DNA from: Symsagittifera roscoffensis
Lineage: Eukaryota > Xenacoelomorpha > Acoela > Convolutidae
Direction: 5' to 3'
NCBI RefSeq assembly: GCF_963678635.1
Contig: NC_087066.1
Location: 66,785,477-66,849,476, forward strand
DNA: 64,000 nt
Position numbers and translations under genes: made by a program. The notes beneath the pieces are model-generated. The model saw nothing but the letters and a program-made list of their open reading frames with translations, was not told the origin of the DNA and searched no databases. Below are positions 20,902 to 33,324 of this stretch, one piece after another. Within the stretch, counting starts at the first letter, position 1. The number at the start of each line of letters is the position of its first letter.

Positions 20902-21953
20902 CGAAGGCGGTGCTGGACGAGGAGGCGGTGGCTTTCAAGAAAACGGTGTTCGACTGGGAGCCCCAGCTGCTCGAGAGGGCGGTGGCTTTCAAGAAGACAT
21001 TGTTCGACTGGGAGGCCCAGCTGCTCCAGAGGGCAGTGATAGACGAAAAAGCGGTGGCTTTCAAGAAGAAGGTGTTCGACTGGGAGGCCGTACTGCTCCA
21101 GAAGGTAGTGCTGGACGAGGAGGCGGTGGATTTCAAGATAACGGTGTTCGACTGGGACTCCCAGCTGCTCCAGAAGGCGATGCTGGACGAGGAGGCGGTG
21201 GGTTTCAAGAAGACGGTGTTCGACTGGGAGGTCCAGCTGCTCCAGTAGGCGGTGCTGGACGCGGAGGCGTTGGCTTTCAAGAAGACAGTGTTCGACTGGG
21301 AGGTCCAGCTGCTCCAGTAGGCGGTGCTGGACGAGGAGGCGGTGGCTTTCAAGAAAACGGTGTTCGACTGGGAGGTCCAGCTGCTCCAGTAGGCGGTGCT
21401 TGACGCGGAGGCGTTGGCTTTCAAGAAGACAGTGTTCGACTGGGAGGCCCAGCTGCTCCCGAAGGCGGTGCTGGACGAGGAGGCGGTGGCTTTCAAGAAA
21501 ACGGTGTTCGACTGGGAGCCCCAGCTGCTCGAGAGGGCGGTGGCTTTCAAGAAGACATTGTTCGACTGGGAGGCCCAGCTGCTCCAGAGGGCAGTGATAG
21601 ACGAAAAAGCGGTGGCTTTCAAGAAGAAGGTGTTCGACTGGGAGGCCGTACTGCTCCAGAAGGTAGTGCTGGACGAGGAGGCGGTGGATTTCAAGATAAC
21701 GGTGTTCGACTGGGTTTCCCAGCTGCTCCAGAAGGCGATGCTGGACGAGGAGGCGGTGGGTTTCAAGAAGACGGTGTTCGACTGGGAGGTCCAGCTGCTC
21801 CAGTAGGCGGTGCTGGACGCGGAGGCGTTGGCTTTCAAGAAGACAGTGTTCGACTGGGAGGCCCAGCTGCTCCAGACGGCGGTGCTGGACGAGGATGCGG
21901 TGGATTTCAAGATAACGGTGTTCGACTGGGACTCCCAGCTGCTCCAGAAGGCG
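20838..21953. repeat. Higher-order repeat, 558 bp, two copies
   Basis: Blocks from 20838 and 21396 share the rare markers GGGAGCCCCAG and GGCCGTACTGCTCC. The period is seven 72-bp units plus one 54-bp unit. Confidence 0.85.
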
Positions 21954-22594
21954 ATGCTGGACGAGGAGGCGGTGGGTTTCAAGAAGACGGTGTTCGACTG
22001 GGATGCCCAGCTGCTCGAGCGGGCGGAGCTAGACGAAAAAGCGGTTGTTTTCAAGAAGACGTTATTAGACTGGGAGGCCGAGTTGCTCAAGTAGACGGTG
22101 CTGGACGAGGAGGTGTTGGCTTTGAAGAAGACGGTGTTCGACCGGGAGGTCCAGCTGCTCCAGTAGGCGATGCTGGACGAGGAGGCGGTGGCTTTCAAGG
22201 AGACGGTGTTCGACTGGGAGGCCCAGCTGCTGCAGAAGGTAGTGCTGGACGAGGATGCGGTGGATTTCAAGATAACGGTGTTCGACTGGGACTCCCAGCT
22301 GCTCCAGAAGGCGATGCTGGACGAGGAGGCGGTGGGTTTCAAGAAGACGGTGTTCGACTGGGAGGTCCAGCTGCTCCAGTAGGCGGTGCTGGACGCGGAG
22401 GCGTTGGCTTTCAAGAAGACAGTGTTCGACTGGGAGGCCCAGCTGCTCCAGAAGGCGGTGCTGGACGAGGAGGCGGTGACTTTCAAGAAGACGGTGTTCG
22501 ACTGGGAGGCCCAGCTGCTCAAGAGGGCGGAGCTAGACGAAAAAGCGGTTGTTTTCAAGAAGACGTTATTAGACTGGGAGGCCGAGTTGCTCAA

Positions 22595-24466
22595 TTAGGC
22601 GGTGCTGGGCGAGGAGGTGTTGGCTTTCAAGAAGACGGTGTTCGACTGAGAGGTCCAGCTGCTCCAGTAGGCGATGCTGGACGAGGAGGCGGTGGCTTTC
22701 AAGAAGACGGTGTTCGACTGGGAGGTCCAGCTGCTCCAGTAGGCGGTGCTGGACGCGGAGGCGTTGGCTTTCAAGAAGACGGTGTTCGACTGGGAGGCCC
22801 AGCTGCTGCAGAAGGTAGTGCTGGACGAGGAGGCGAAGGATTTCAAGATAACGGTGTTCGACTGGGACTCCCAGCTGCTCCAGAAGGCGATGCTGGACGA
22901 GGAGGCGGTGGGTTTCAAGAAGACGGTGTTCGACTGGGAGGTCCAGCTGCTCCAGTAGGCGGTGCTGGACGCGGAGGCGTTGGCTTTCAAGAAGACAGTG
23001 TTCAACTGGGAGGCCCAGCTGCTCCAGAAGGCGGTGCTGGACGAGGAGGCGGTGACTTTCAAGAAGACGGTGTTCGACTGGGAGGCCCAGCTGCTCAAGA
23101 GGGCGGAGCTAGACGAAAAAGCGGTTGTTTTCAAGAAGACGTTATTAGACTGGGAGGCCGAGTTGCTCAATTAGGCGGTGCTGGGCGAGGAGGTGTTGGC
23201 TTTCAAGAAGACGGTGTTCGACTGAGAGGTCCAGCTGCTCCAGTAGGCGATGCTGGACGAGGAGGCGGTGGCTTTCAAGAAGACGGTGTTCGACTGGGAG
23301 GTCCAGCTGCTCCAGTAGGCGGTGCTGGACGCGGGGGCGTTGGCTTTCAAGAAGACAGTGTTCGACTGGGAGGTCCAGCTGCTCCAGTAGGCGGTGCTGG
23401 ACGAGGAGGCGGTGACTTTCAAGAAGACGGTGTTCGACTGGGAGGCCCAGCTGCTCAAGAGGGCGGAGCTAGACGAAAAAGCGGTTGTTTTCAAGAAGAC
23501 GTTATTAGACTGGGAGGCCGAGTTGCTCAATTAGGCGGTGCTGGGCGAGGAGGTGTTGGCTTTCAAGAAGACGGTGTTCGACTGAGAGGTCCAGCTGCTC
23601 CAGTAGGCGATGCTGGACGAGGAGGCGGTGGCTTTCAAGAAGACGGTGTTCGACTGGGAGGTCCAGCTGCTCCAGTAGGCGGTGCTGGACGCGGAGGCGT
23701 TGGTTTTCAAGAAGACGGTGTTCGACTGGGAGGCCCAGCTGCTGCAGAAGGTAGTGCTGGACGAGGAGGCGAAGGATTTCAAGATAACGGTGTTCTACTG
23801 GGACTCCCAGCTGCTCCAGAAGGCGATGCTGGACGAGGAGGCGGTGGGTTTCAAGAAGACGGTGTTCGACTGGGAGGTCCAGCTGCTCCAGTAGGCGGTG
23901 CTGGACGCGGAGGCGTTGGCTTTCAAGAAGACAGTGTTCAACTGGGAGGCCCAGCTGCTCCAGAAGGCGGTGCTGGACGAGGAGGCGGTGACTTTCAAGA
24001 AGACGGTGTTCGACTGGGAGGCCCAGCTGCTCAAGAGGGCGGAGCTAGACGAAAAAGCGGTTGTTTTCAAGAAGACGTTATTAGACTGGGAGGCCGAGTT
24101 GCTCAATTAGGCGGTGCTGGGCGAGGAGGTGTTGGCTTTCAAGAAGACGGTGTTCGACTGAGAGGTCCAGCTGCTCCAGTAGGCGATGCTGGACGAGGAG
24201 GCGGTGGCTTTCAAGAAGACGGTGTTCGACTGGGAGGTCCAGCTGCTCCAGTAGGCGGTGCTGGACGCGGGGGCGTTGGCTTTCAAGAAGACAGTGTTCG
24301 ACTGGGAGGTCCAGCTGCTCAAGAGGGCGGAGCTAGACGAAAAAGCGGTTGTTTTCAAGAAGACGTTTTTAGACTGGGAGGCCGAGTTGCTCAATTAGGC
24401 GGTGCTGGACGAGGAGGTGTTGGCTTTCAAGAAGACGGTGTTCGACTGAGAGGTCCAGCTGCTCCA
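22595..24466. repeat. Higher-order repeat, 936 bp (13 units), two copies
   Basis: 22595-23530 recurs at 23531-24466. The shared rare GTGCTGGGCGAGGAGG and GAGGCGAAGGATTTC variants mark the register. Copy 2 carries TGTTCTACTGG where copy 1 has TGTTCGACTGG, which introduces a minus-frame stop near 23792. Confidence 0.8.
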
Positions 24467-27400
24467 GTAGGCGATGCTGGACGAGGAGTCGGTGGCTTTC
24501 AAGAAGACGGTGTTCGACTGGGAGGTCCAGCTGCTCCAGTAGGCGGTGCTGGACGCGGAGGCGTTGGCTTTCAAGAAGACAGTGTTCGACTGGGAGGCCC
24601 AGCTGCTCGAGAGGGCGGTGGCTTTCAAGAAGACATTGTTCGACTGGGAGGTCCAGCTGCTCCAGTAGGCGATGCTGGACGAGGAGGCGGTCGCTTTCAA
24701 GAAGACGGTGTTCGACTGAGAGGTCCAGCTGCTCCAGTAGGCGATGCTGGACGAGGAGGCGGTGGCTTTCAAGAAGACGGTGTTCGACTGGGAGGTCCAG
24801 CTGCTCCAGTAGGCGATGCTGGACGAGGAGGCGGTGGCTTTCAAGAAGACGGTGTTCGACTGGGACTTCCAGCTGCTCCAGTAGGCGGTGCTGGACGCGG
24901 ACGCGTTGGCTTTCAAGAAAACGGTGTTCGACTGGGAGGTTCAGTTGCTCGAGAGGGCGGTGGCTTTCAAGAAGACATTGTTCGACTGGGAGGCCCAGCT
25001 GCTCCAGAGGGCAGTGATAGACGAAAAAGCGGTGGCTTTCAAGAAGACGGTGTTCGACTGGGAGGCCCGGCTGCTCCAGAAGGTAGTGCTGGACGAGGAG
25101 GCGGTGGATTTCAAGATAACGGTGTTCGACTGGGACTCCCAGCTGCTCCAGAAGGCGATGCTGGACGAGGAGGCGGAGGCTTTCAAGAAGACGGTGTTCG
25201 ACTGGGAGGTCCAGCTGCTCCAGTAGGCGGTGCTGGACGCGGAGGCGTTGGCTTTCAAGAAGACAGTGTTCGACTGGGAGGCCCAGCTGCTCGAGAGGGC
25301 GGTGGCTTTCAAGAAGACATTGTTCGACTGGGAGGTCCAGCTGCTCCAGTAGGCGATGCTGAACGAGGAGGCGGTGGCTTTCAAGAAGACGGTGTTCGAC
25401 TGGGAGGTCCAGCTGCTCCAGTAGGCGGTGCTGGACGCGGGGGCGTTGGCTTTCAAGAAGACAGTGTTCGACTGGGAGGTCCAGCTGCTCAAGAGGGCGG
25501 AGCTAGACGAAAAAGCGGTTGTTTTCAAGAAGACGTTTTTAGACTGGGAGGCCGAGTTGCTCAATTAGGCGGTGCTGGACGAGGAGGTGTTGGCTTTCAA
25601 GAAGACGGTGTTCGACTGAGAGGTCCAGCTGCTCCAGTAGGCGATGCTGGACGAGGAGTCGGTGGCTTTCAAGAAGACGGTGTTCGACTGGGAGGTCCAG
25701 CTGCTCCAGTAGGCGGTGCTGGACGCGGAGGCGTTGGCTTTCAAGAAGACAGTGTTCGACTGGGAGGCCCAGCTGCTCGAGAGGGCGGTGGCTTTCAAGA
25801 AGACATTGTTCGACTGGGAGGTCCAGCTGCTCCAGTAGGCGATGCTGGACGAGGAGGCGGTCGCTTTCAAGAAGACGGTGTTCGACTGGGAGGTCCAGCT
25901 GCTCCAGTAGGCGATGCTGGACGAGGAGGCGGTGGCTTTCAAGAAGACGGTGTTCGACTGGGAGGTCCAGCTGCTCCAGTAGGCGATGCTGGACGAGGAG
26001 GCGGTGGCTTTCAAGAAGACGGTGTTCGACTGGGACTTCCAGCTGCTCCAGTAGGCGGTGCTGGACGCGGACGCGTTGGCTTTCAAGAAAACGGTGTTCG
26101 ACTGGGAGGTCCAGTTGCTCGAGAGGGCGGTGGCTTTCAAGAAGACATTGTTCGACTGGGAGGCCCAGCTGCTCCAGAGGGCAGTGATAGACGAAAAAGC
26201 GGTGGCTTTCAAGAAGACGGTGTTCGACTGGGAGGCCCAGCTGCTCCAGTAGGCGGTGCTGGACGCGGAGGCGTTGGCTTTCAAGAAGACAGTGTTCGAC
26301 TGGGAGGCGCAGCTGCTCGAGAGGGCGGTGGCTTTCAAGAAGACATTGTTCGACTGGGAGGTCCAGCTGCTCCAGTAGGCGATGCTGGACGAGGAGGCGG
26401 TGGCTTTCAAGAAGACGGTGTTCGACTGGGACTTCCAGCTGCTCCAGTAGGCGGTGCTGGACGCGGACGCGTTGGCTTTCAAGAAAACGGTGTTCGACTG
26501 GGAGGTTCAGTTGCTCGAGAGGGCGGTGGCTTTCAAGAAGACATTGTTCGACTGGGAGGCCCAGCTGCTCCAGGGGGCAGTGATAGACGAAAAAGCGGTG
26601 GCTTTCAAGAAGACGGTGTTCGACTGGGAGGCCCGGCTGCTCCAGAAGGTAGTGCTGGACGAGGAGGCGGTGGATTTCAAGATAACGGTGTTCGACTGGG
26701 ACTCCCAGCTGCTCCAGAAGGCGATGCTGGACGAGGAGGCGGAGGCTTTCAAGAAGACGGTGTTCGACTGGGAGGTCCAGCTGCTCCAGTAGGCGGTGCT
26801 GGACGCGGAGGCGTTGGCTTTCAAGAAGACAGTGTTCGACTGGGAGGCCCAGCTGCTCGAGAGGGCGGTGGCTTTCAAGAAGACATTGTTCGACTGGGAG
26901 GTCCAGCTGCTCCAGTAGGCGATGCTGAACGAGGAGGCGGTGGCTTTCAAGAAGACGGTGTTCGACTGGGAGGTCCAGCTGCTCCAGTAGGCGATGCTGG
27001 ACGAGGAGGCGGTGGCTTTCAAGAAGACAGTGTTCGACTGGGAGGTCCAGCTGCTCAAGAGGGCGGAGCTAGACGAAAAAGCGGTTGTTTTCAAGAAGAC
27101 GTTTTTAGACTGGGAGGCCGAGTTGCTCAATTAGGCGGTGCTGGACGAGGAGGTGTTGGCTTTCAAGAAGACGGTGTTCGACTGAGAGGTCCAGCTGCTC
27201 CAGTAGGCGATGCTGGACGAGGAGTCGGTGGCTTTCAAGAAGACGGTGTTCGACTGGGAGGTCCAGCTGCTCCAGTAGGCGGTGCTGGACGCGGAGGCGT
27301 TGGCTTTCAAGAAGACAGTGTTCGACTGGGAGGCCCAGCTGCTCGAGAGGGCGGTGGCTTTCAAGAAGACATTGTTCGACTGGGAGGTCCAGCTGCTCCA

Positions 27401-28000
27401 GTAGGCGATGCTGGACGAGGAGGCGGTCGCTTTCAAGAAGACGGTGTTCGACTGGGAGGTCCAGCTGCTCCAGTAGGCGATGCTGGACGAGGACGCGGTG
27501 GCTTTCAAGAAGACGGTGTTCGACTGGGAGGTCCAGCTGCTCCAGTAGGCGATGCTGGACGAGGAGGCGGTGGCTTTCAAGAAGACGGTGTTCGACTGGG
27601 ACTTCCAGCTGCTCCAGTAGGCGGTGCTGGACGCGGACGCGTTGGCTTTCAAGAAAACGGTGTTCGACTGGGAGGTCCAGTTGCTCGAGAGGGCGGTGGC
27701 TTTCAAGAAGACATTGTTCGACTGGGAGGCCCAGCTGCTCCAGAGGGCAGTGATAGACGAAAAAGCGGTGGCTTTCAAGAAGACGGTGTTCGACTGGGAG
27801 GCCCAGCTGCTCCAGAAGGTAGTGCTGGACGAGGAGGCGGTGGATTTCAAGATAACGGTGTTCGACTGGGACTCCCAGCTGCTCCAGAAGGCGATGCTGG
27901 ACGAGGAGGCGGTGGGTTTAAAGAAGACGGTGTTCGACTGGGAGGTCCAGCTGCTCCAGTAGGCGATGCTGGACGAGGAGGCGGTGGCTTTCAAGAAGAC
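24395..28000. repeat. Three related higher-order blocks (1170, 1566 and a third partial)
   Basis: Blocks start at about 24395, 25565 and 27131, each opening with the unit that ends GTTCGACTGAGAGG and containing the rare GACGAGGAGTCGGTGG. The 24395 and 25565 blocks differ by an internal 396-bp insertion or deletion of whole units, which shows unequal exchange in multiples of 18 bp. Confidence 0.75.
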
Positions 28001-28459
28001 GGTGTTCGACTGGGAGGTCCAGCTGCTCCAGTAGGCGGTGCTGGACGCGGAGGCGTTGGCTTTCAAGAAGACAGTGTTCGACTGGGAGGCCCAGCTGCTC
28101 GAGAGGGCGGTGGCTTTCAAGAAGACATTGTTCGACTGGGAGGTCCAGCTGCTCCAGTAGGCGATGCTGGACGAGGAGGCGGTGGCTTTCAAGAAGACGG
28201 TGTTCGACTGGGATGTCCAGCTGCTCCAGTAGGCGATGCTGGACGAGGAGGCGGTGGCTTTCAAGAAGACGGTGTTCGACTGGGAGGTCCAGCTGCTCCA
28301 GTAGGCGATGCTAGACGAGGAGGCGGTGGCTTTCAAGAAGACGGTGTTCGACTGGGAGGTCCAGCTGCTCCAGTAGGCGGTGCTGGGCGCGGACGCGTTG
28401 GCTTTCAAGAAAACGGTGTTCGACTGGGAGGTCCAGTTGCTCGAGAGGGCGGTGGCTTT

Positions 28460-29285
28460 CAAAAGACATTGTTCGACTGGGAGGCCCAGCTGCTCCAGAG
28501 GGCAGTGATAGACGAAAAAGCGGTGGCTTTCAAGAAGACGGTGTTCGACTGGGAGGCCCAGCTGCTCCAGAAGGTAGTGCTGGACGAGGACGCGGTGGAT
28601 TTCAAGATAACGGTGTTCGACTGGGACTCCCAGCTGCTCCAGAAGGCGATGCTGGACGAGGAGGCGGTGGGTTTCAAGAAGACGGTGTTCGACTGGGAGG
28701 TCCAGCTGCTCCAGTAGGCGGTGCTGGACGCGGAGGCGTTGGCTTTCAAGAAGACAGTGTTCGACTGGGAGGCCCAGCTGCTCCAGAAGGCGGTGCTGGA
28801 CGAGGAGGCGGTGACTTTCAAGAAGACGGTGTTCGACTGGGAGGTCCAGTTGCTCGAGAGGGCGGTGGCTTTCAAAAGACATTGTTCGACTGGGAGGCCC
28901 AGCTGCTCCAGAGGGCAGTGATAGACGAAAAAGCGGTGGCTTTCAAGAAGACGGTGTTCGACTGGGAGGCCCAGCTGCTCCAGAAGGTAGTGCTGGACGA
29001 GGACGCGGTGGATTTCAAGATAACGGTGTTCGACTGGGACTCCCAGCTGCTCCAGAAGGCGATGCTGGACGAGGAGGCGGTGGGTTTCAAGAAGACGGTG
29101 TTCGACTGGGAGGTCCAGCTGCTCCAGTAGGCGGTGCTGGACGCGGAGGCGTTGGCTTTCAAGAAGACAGTGTTCGACTGGGAGGCCCAGCTGCTCCAGA
29201 AGGCGGTGCTGGACGAGGAGGCGGTGACTTTCAAGAAGACGGTGTTCGACTGGGAGGCCCAGCTGCTCGAGCGGGCGGAGCTAGA
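28460..29285. repeat. 413-bp direct repeat carrying a 1-bp deletion
   Basis: The sequence around 28460 recurs 413 bp later. Both copies have GGCTTTCAAAAGACATTG where other units have GGCTTTCAAGAAGACATTG. The lost base makes the period one less than a multiple of 3, so all reading frames shift at both places. Confidence 0.85.
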
Positions 29286-32200
29286 CGAAAAAGCGGTTGT
29301 TTTCAAGAAGACGTTATTAGACTGGGAGGCCGAGTTGCTCAAGTAGGCGGTGCTGGACGAGGAGGTGTTGGCTTTCAAGAAGACGGCGTTCGACTGGGAG
29401 GTCCAGCTGCTCCAGTAGGCGATGCTGGACGAGGAGGCGGTGGTTTTCAAGGAGACGGTGTTCGACTGGGAGGCCCAGCTGCTCCAGAAGGTAGTGCTGG
29501 ACGAGGAGCGGTGCATTTCAAGATAACGGTGTTCGACTGGGACTCCCAGCTGCTCCAGAAGGCGATACTGGACGAGGAGGCGGTGGGTTTCAAGAAGACG
29601 GTGTTCGACTGGGAGGTCCAGCTGCTCCAGTAGGCGGTGCTGGACGCGGAGGCGTTGGCTTTCAAGAAGACAGTGTTCGACTGGGAGGCCCAGCTGCTCC
29701 AGAAGGCGGTGCTGGACGAGGAGGCGGTGACTTTCAAGAAGGCGGTGTTCGACTGGGAGGCCCAGCTGCTCAAGAGGGCGGAGCTAGACGAAAAAGCGGT
29801 TGTTTTCAAGAAGACGTTATTAGACTGGGAGGCCGAGTTGCTCAATTAGGCGGTGCTGGACGAGGAGGTGTTGGCTTTCATGAAGACGGTGTTCGACTGA
29901 GAGGTCCAGCTGCTCCAGTAGGCGATGCTGGACGAGGAGGCGGTGGCTTTTAAGAAGACGGTGTTCGACTGGGAGGTCCAGCTGCTCCAGTAGGCGGTGC
30001 GGGACGCGGAGGCGTTGGCTTTCCAGAAGACAGTGTTCGACTGGGAGGCCCAGCTGCTCCCGAAGGCGGTGCTGGACGAGGAGGCGGTGGCTTTCAAGAA
30101 AACGGTGTTCGACTGGGAGGCCCAGCTGCTCGAGAGGACGGTGGCTTTCAAGAAGACATTGTTCGACTGGGAGGCCCAGCTGCTCCAGAGGGCAGTGATA
30201 GACGAAAAAGCGGTGGCTTTCAAGAAGACGGTGTTCGACTGGGAGGCCCAGCTGCTCCAGAAGGTAGTGCTGGACGAGGAGCGGTGCATTTCAAGATAAC
30301 GGTGTTCGACTGGGACTCCCAGCTGCTCCAGAAGGCGATGCTGGACGAGGAGGCGGTGGGTTTCAAGAAGACGGTGTTCGACTGGGAGGTCCAGCTGCTC
30401 CAGTAGGCGGTGCTGGACGCGGAGGCGTTGGCTTTCAAGAAGACAGTGTTCGACTGGGAGGCCCAGCTGCTCCAGAAGGCGGTGCTGGACGAGGAGGCGG
30501 TGACTTTCAAGAAGACGGTTTTCGACTGGGAGGCCCAGCTGCTCAAGAGGGCGGAGCTAGACGAAAAAGTGGTTGTTTTCAAGAAGACGTTATTAGACTG
30601 GGAGGCCGAGTTGCTCAATTAGGCGGTGCTGGACGAGGAGGTGTTGGCTTTCAAGAAGACGGTGTTCGACTGAGAGGTCCAGCTGCTCCAGTAGGCGATG
30701 CTGGACGAGGAGGCGGTGGCTTTTAAGAAGACGGTGTTCGACTGGGAGGTCCAGCTGCTCCAGTAGGCGGTGCGGGACGCGGAGGCGTTGGCTTTCCAGA
30801 AGACAGTGTTCGACTGGGAGGCCCAGCTGCTCCCGAAGGCGGTGCTGGACGAGGAGGCGGTGGCTTTCAAGAAAACGGTGTTCGACTGGGAGGCCCAGCT
30901 GCTCGAGAGGGCGGTGGCTTTCAAGAAGACATTGTTCGACTGGGAGGCCCAGCTGCTCCATTCCAGAGGGCAGTGATAGACGAAAAAGCGGTGGCTTTCA
31001 AGAAGACGGTGTTCGACAGGGAGGCCCAGCTGCTCCAGAAGGTAGTGCTGGACGAGGAGGCGGTGGATTTCAAGATAACGGTGTTCGACTGGGACTCCCA
31101 GGTGCTCCAGAAGGCGATGCTGGACGAGGAGGCGGTGGGTTTCAAGAGGACGGTGTTCGACTGGGAGGTCCAGCTGCTCCAGTAGGCGATGCTGGACGAG
31201 GAGGCGGTGGCTTTTAAGAAGACGGTGTTCGACTGGGAGGTCCAGCTGCTCCAGTAGGCGGTGCGGGACGCGGAGGCGTTGGCTTTCCAGAAGACAGTGT
31301 TCGACTGGGAGGCCCAGCTGCTCCCGAAGGCGGTGCTGGACGAGGAGGCGGTGGCTTTCAAGAAAACGGTGTTCGACTGAGAGGTCCAGCTGCTCCAGTA
31401 GGCGATGCTGGACGAGGAGGTGTTGGCTTTCAAGAAGACGGTGTTCGACTGAGAGGTCCAGCTGCTCCAGTAGGCGATGCTGGACGAGGAGGCGGTGGCT
31501 TTTAAGAAGACGGTGTTCGACTGGGAGGTCCAGCTGCTCCAGTAGGCGGTGCGGGACGCGGAGGCGTTGGCTTTCCAGAAGACAGTGTTCGACTGGGAGG
31601 CCCAGCTGCTCCCGAAGGCGGTGCTGGACGAGGAGGCGGTGGCTTTCAAGAAAACGGTGTTCGACTGGGAGGCCCAGCTGCTCGAGAGGGCGGTGGCTTT
31701 CAAGAAGACATTGTTCGACTGGGAGGCCCAGCTGCTCCATTCCAGAGGGCAGTGATAGACGAAAAAGCGGTGGCTTTCAAGAAGACGGTGTTCGACTGGG
31801 AGGCCCAGCTGCTCCAGAAGGTAGTGCTGGACGAGGAGGCGGTGGATTTCAAGATAACGGTGTTCGACTGGGACTCCCAGCTGCTCCAAAAGGCGATGCT
31901 GGACGAGGAGGCGGTGGGTTTCAAGAAGACGGTGTTCGACTGGGAGGTCCAGCTGCTCCAGTAGGCGGTGCTGGACGCGGAGGCGTTGGCTTTCAAGACA
32001 GTGTTCGACTGGGAGGCCCAGCTGCTCCAGATGGCAGTGATAGACGAAAAAGTGGTGGCTTTCAAGAAGACGGTGTTCGACTGGGAGGCCCAGCTGCTCC
32101 AGAAGGTAGTGCTGGACGAGGAGGCGGTGGATTTCAAGATAACGGTGTTTGACTGGGACTCCCAGCTGCTCCAGAAGGCGATGCTGGACGAGGAGGCGGT

Positions 32201-33324
32201 GGGTTTCAAGAAGACGGTGTTCGACTGGGAAGTCCACCTGCTCCAGTAGGCGGTGCTGGACGCGGAGGCGTTGGCTTTCAAGAAGACAGTGTTCGACTGG
32301 GAGGCCCAGCTGCTCCAGAAGGCGGTGCTGGACGAGGAGGCGGTGACTTTCAAGAAGACGGTGTTCGACTGGGAGGCCCAGCTGCTCGAGCGGGCGGAGC
32401 TAGACGAAAAAGCGGTTGTTTTCAAGAAGACGTTATTAGACTGGGAGGCCGAGTTGCTCAAGTAGGCGGTGCTGGACGAGGAGGTGTTGGCTTTCAAGAA
32501 GACGGTGTTCGACTGGGAGGACCAGCTGCTCCAGTAGGCGATGATGGACGAGGAGGCGGTGGCTTTCAAGGAGACGGTGTTCGACTGGGAGGCCCAGCTG
32601 CTCCAGAAGGTAGTGCTGGACGAGGAGGCGGTGGATTTCAAGATAACGGTGTTCGACTGGGACTCCCAGCTGCTCCAGAAGGCGATGCTGGACGAGGAGG
32701 CGGTGGGTTTCAAGAAGACGGTGTTCGACTGGGAGGTCCAGCTGCTCCAGTAGGCGGTGCTGGACGCGGAGGCGTTGGCTTTCATGAAGACAGTGTTCGA
32801 CTGGGAGGCCCAGCTGCTCTAGAAGGCGGTGCTGGACGGGGAGGCGGTGACTTTCAAGAAGACGGTGTTCGACTGGGAGGTCCAGCTGCTCAAGGTGTTG
32901 GCTTTCAAGAAGACGGTATTCGACTCGGAGGTCCAGCTGCTCCAGTAGGCGCAGCTGGACGAGTAGGGGTTGGCTTTCAAGAAGACAGTGTTCGACTGGG
33001 AGGCCCAGCTGCTCTAGTAGGCGGTGCTGGACGAGGAGGCATTGGCTTTCAAGAAGACAGTGTTCGACTGGGAGGCCCAGCTGCTCCAGAGTGCGGTGCT
33101 AGACAAAAGGCAGTGGCTTTCAAAAAGACGGTGTTCGACAGGGAGGCCCTGCTGCTCAAGAGGGCGGAGCTACACGAAAAAGCGGTTGTTTTCAAGAAGA
33201 CGTTATTAGACTGGGAGGCCGAGTTTCTCAATTAGGCCGTGCTGGACGAGGAGGTGTTGGCTTTCAAGAAGACGGTGTTCGACTGAGAGGTCCAGCTGCT
33301 CCAGTAGGCGATGCTGGTCGAGGA

